From positions 1-7,042 of the forward strand of contig CAAFWX010000041.1 in NCBI GenBank assembly GCA_900766795.1: a stretch of DNA of 7,042 nucleotides, given 5' to 3'. This DNA is from Oscillospiraceae bacterium. Lineage in GTDB: Bacteria; Bacillota_A; Clostridia; Oscillospirales; Ruminococcaceae. Below the pieces are notes generated by a model, which saw only the letters and a program-made list of their open reading frames with translations, was not told the origin of the DNA and ran no database searches. Every line of letters begins with the position of its first letter. Positions within the stretch are counted from its first letter, which is position 1. Of the stretch, positions 5,384 through 7,042 are shown piece by piece. The position numbers were made by a program, and so were the translations under genes.

Positions 5384-7042
5384 ATGACATATACAGACAT
5401 CAGCGGAGAATGGAGCGCTTACCTTGACAAAGACAAGCAGGGCGTTCTTCCAAGCGAATTTGAGTGGAAAATCAATCTGCCGAACACCACCTCAAACGCG
5501 CAAATCGGCGAAGTCAATCCCGATAAGAAATACGGCTGCCTTTCGGACAGATATATGTTCGAGGGCTATGCGTGGTTCAGAAGAACCGTCACCGTCACCC
5601 CGGAAATGGCGGAAAAAAACCTTGTTCTGTTCCTTGAGCGCACGCGCAAAACTGCGCTTTGGGTTGACGGCGAGAAGCGCGGGGAGTACTGCTCGCTGTG
5701 CGCGCCGCACCGCTATGACCTCACGGGGCTTTGCGCGGGCGAGCATGAGCTTATTATCCGCGTGGACAACACCGACTATCCCACTGCGGGCGGTCACCTC
5801 ACCTCTCAGGACACTCAAACGAACTGGAACGGAATCACGGGTCGGATTGGGCTGCTTTCTTTCGGCGCTTATCCCGAGGCGGTAAGCATTACTCCGAACG
5901 TCAGCGATATGACCGTGCGCGTTCGCGCGGAGGTTGTGGGCGCGGAGAGCGGAAAGGCTCTGCTGCGGGTTGTTGACGCGAACGGCGAGTACGGCAGCGC
6001 GTGTGCGGAGTTTTCGCAGGAATCCCCCATTGATACTGTCATTCAGCTTTCTTCCGCGCCGCTTTGGAGCGAGCACTCCCCTGCGCTGCTGCGGCTTGAA
6101 ATTGACATTGACGGCGACCGCCGCACTGTGTGCTTCGGTATGCGCGAGCTGAAAGCGGACGGGCTTAAGCTTCGTATTAACGGACAGGAAACCTTCCTGC
6201 GCGGAAAGCATGACGGTCTGGTGTTCCCGAAAACCGGCTTTGCGCCCACGCAGACTGCGGAGTGGATAAAGGTCTTTGAAACCGCGAAACGCTACGGCAT
6301 TAACCACTACCGCTTCCACACCTGCTGCCCGCCCGAGGCTGCTTTCGAGGCGGCTGACATTATGGGAATCTACTTGCAGCCTGAGCTTCCGTTCTGGGGC
6401 ACTATTCCCGACGAGTTTGGCGCGGAGCATGAGTTTTTACGCGACGAGGGCTTCCGTATCATTCGCGAGTTCGGAAGCCACCCCTCCTTTGTGATGATGA
6501 GCATGGGCAATGAGCTTTGGGGCAGCAAGGAGCGGCTTTCGGAGCTGCTTGCAGGCTACAAGGCTGCCGCGCCCGACAAGCTTTTTGTGCAGGGGTCGAA
6601 TAACTTCCAGTTCGTTCCCTGCGTGCTGGAGCAGGACGACTTTTTCAGCGGCGTTCGATTCGACCGCGACAGGCTCATACGCGGAAGCTACGCTTCGTGT
6701 GACGCGCCTTTCGGGCATATCCAGACGGACGAGCCTAACTCCGTGCACACCTATGACCCGATGATAATTGCCGACTCTGCGGAAGCTGCCGATGGCGGCG
6801 AAATCATGATTCAATACGGCACCGAAATGCGCAGGGTAACTGCGCAGGCAACTGACGGCACGGCGGTGAACGTCCCTGTAATCTCGCATGAGGTCGGGCA
6901 GTATTACACCTATCCGAACTATGACGAAATCGACAAATACACCGGCTCTCTGCGCCACGATACCTACGAGGGCTATCGGGAAACTGCACGAGAGCGAGGG
7001 CTTCTTCCCTTTGCGAAGGACTTCTTCCGCGCAAGCGGCGCG
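5384..7042 (+). CDS. Glycoside hydrolase family 2 enzyme (3' end beyond window)
   Basis: The frame opens at ATG 5384 after AGGAGGG and stays open for 553 codons to the window edge, so the C-terminus is missing. No signal peptide is present, so it is cytoplasmic and probably acts on imported oligosaccharides. Order: galactose-binding-like jelly roll (about 1-165, with FRRTVTV at 65-71, LFLERTRKTALWVDG at 82-96 and NWNGITGRIGLL at 147-158), an Ig-like domain (about 166-255), then the TIM barrel. The barrel has LRG (272-274), FPKTGFAPT (281-289), NHYRFHTCCPPEAAF (307-321), MMSMGNELWG (371-380) and ISHEVGQYYTYPNY (500-513). By GH2 retaining chemistry Glu377 in GNE would be the acid/base and Glu503 in HEVG the nucleophile. 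The CPPEAAF and HE-GQ-Y-YPN blocks recall, from memory, Bacteroidota/Clostridia GH2 members other than classic LacZ. Substrate (beta-galactoside, glucuronide, arabinoside or other) cannot be assigned, so no symbol is given. Confidence 0.9.
   Translation, partial: MTYTDISGEWSAYLDKDKQGVLPSEFEWKINLPNTTSNAQIGEVNPDKKYGCLSDRYMFEGYAWFRRTVTVTPEMAEKNLVLFLERTRKTALWVDGEKRGEYCSLCAPHRYDLTGLCAGEHELIIRVDNTDYPTAGGHLTSQDTQTNWNGITGRIGLLSFGAYPEAVSITPNVSDMTVRVRAEVVGAESGKALLRVVDANGEYGSACAEFSQESPIDTVIQLSSAPLWSEHSPALLRLEIDIDGDRRTVCFGMRELKADGLKLRINGQETFLRGKHDGLVFPKTGFAPTQTAEWIKVFETAKRYGINHYRFHTCCPPEAAFEAADIMGIYLQPELPFWGTIPDEFGAEHEFLRDEGFRIIREFGSHPSFVMMSMGNELWGSKERLSELLAGYKAAAPDKLFVQGSNNFQFVPCVLEQDDFFSGVRFDRDRLIRGSYASCDAPFGHIQTDEPNSVHTYDPMIIADSAEAADGGEIMIQYGTEMRRVTAQATDGTAVNVPVISHEVGQYYTYPNYDEIDKYTGSLRHDTYEGYRETARERGLLPFAKDFFRASGA

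Noticed and set aside
5355..5387. 10-codon mini-ORF whose TGA overlaps the GH2 ATG (ATGA)
   Set aside because: Its ATG coincides with the predicted transcription start, leaving no room for a ribosome binding site, so it is probably chance rather than a leader peptide.
5424..5885. 153-codon plus-strand frame inside the GH2 gene
   Set aside because: It is out of frame with the GH2 gene, whose motifs are continuous through this stretch. Its Arg/Ser/Thr-rich product is typical of an off-frame translation.
5492..6430. 312-codon minus-strand open frame opposite the GH2 gene
   Set aside because: It is a shadow of the GH2 coding strand. The product is Arg/Ala/Val-rich with no family features, and no promoter or ribosome binding site matches it.

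Overview
The window looks like chromosomal DNA of an anaerobic Clostridia-type Bacillota, perhaps a gut Oscillospirales/Ruminococcus relative. This is inferred from several things: strong AGGAGG-type ribosome binding sites, near-consensus TTGACA/TATAAT promoters, a lipoprotein cyclophilin carrying a helical insertion, a two-RCK TrkA paired with TrkH, and a cytoplasmic GH2 glycosidase. No phage, insertion sequence, CRISPR array, tRNA or rRNA is visible. The base composition is about half G+C and looks even across the genes.

Layout. (1) 1-1165: the 3' end of one gene, then a complete cyclophilin-type peptidyl-prolyl isomerase lipoprotein gene 18 nt downstream. The truncated gene's C-terminal tail aligns without gaps to the C-terminus of the next protein, so this is probably a tandem pair of paralogous isomerases in one operon, closed by a strong terminator. 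(2) 1209-4166: a K+ uptake operon, trkA-trkH, with its own consensus promoter, a leader of only about 40 nt, an 11-nt gap between the genes and a hairpin terminator. (3) 4138-4366, minus strand: a 38-codon gene for a small, probably single-span membrane protein. It has a perfect GGAGG site, an ATGACA-17-TATAAT promoter and shares the trkH terminator as a bidirectional element. I do not recognise it; it is the best candidate for something undescribed here. (4) 4431-5253, minus strand: a PAQR/hemolysin III family seven-helix membrane protein (TrhA/YqfA type), with its own promoter and bidirectional terminator. (5) 5322-7042, plus strand: a divergently transcribed glycoside hydrolase family 2 gene, open for 553 codons to the window edge and therefore truncated. 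A 10-bp palindrome and a pair of 7-bp direct repeats lie between the two divergent promoters.

How they fit together: the isomerase(s) would act outside the membrane on folding of exported proteins. TrkA/TrkH would make a nucleotide-gated K+ uptake system. The small protein and TrhA are both membrane proteins converging on or lying beside the K+ genes, but no functional link can be shown from sequence alone. The GH2 enzyme has no signal peptide and would cleave imported oligosaccharides; its transporter or regulator, if linked, lies beyond the window.
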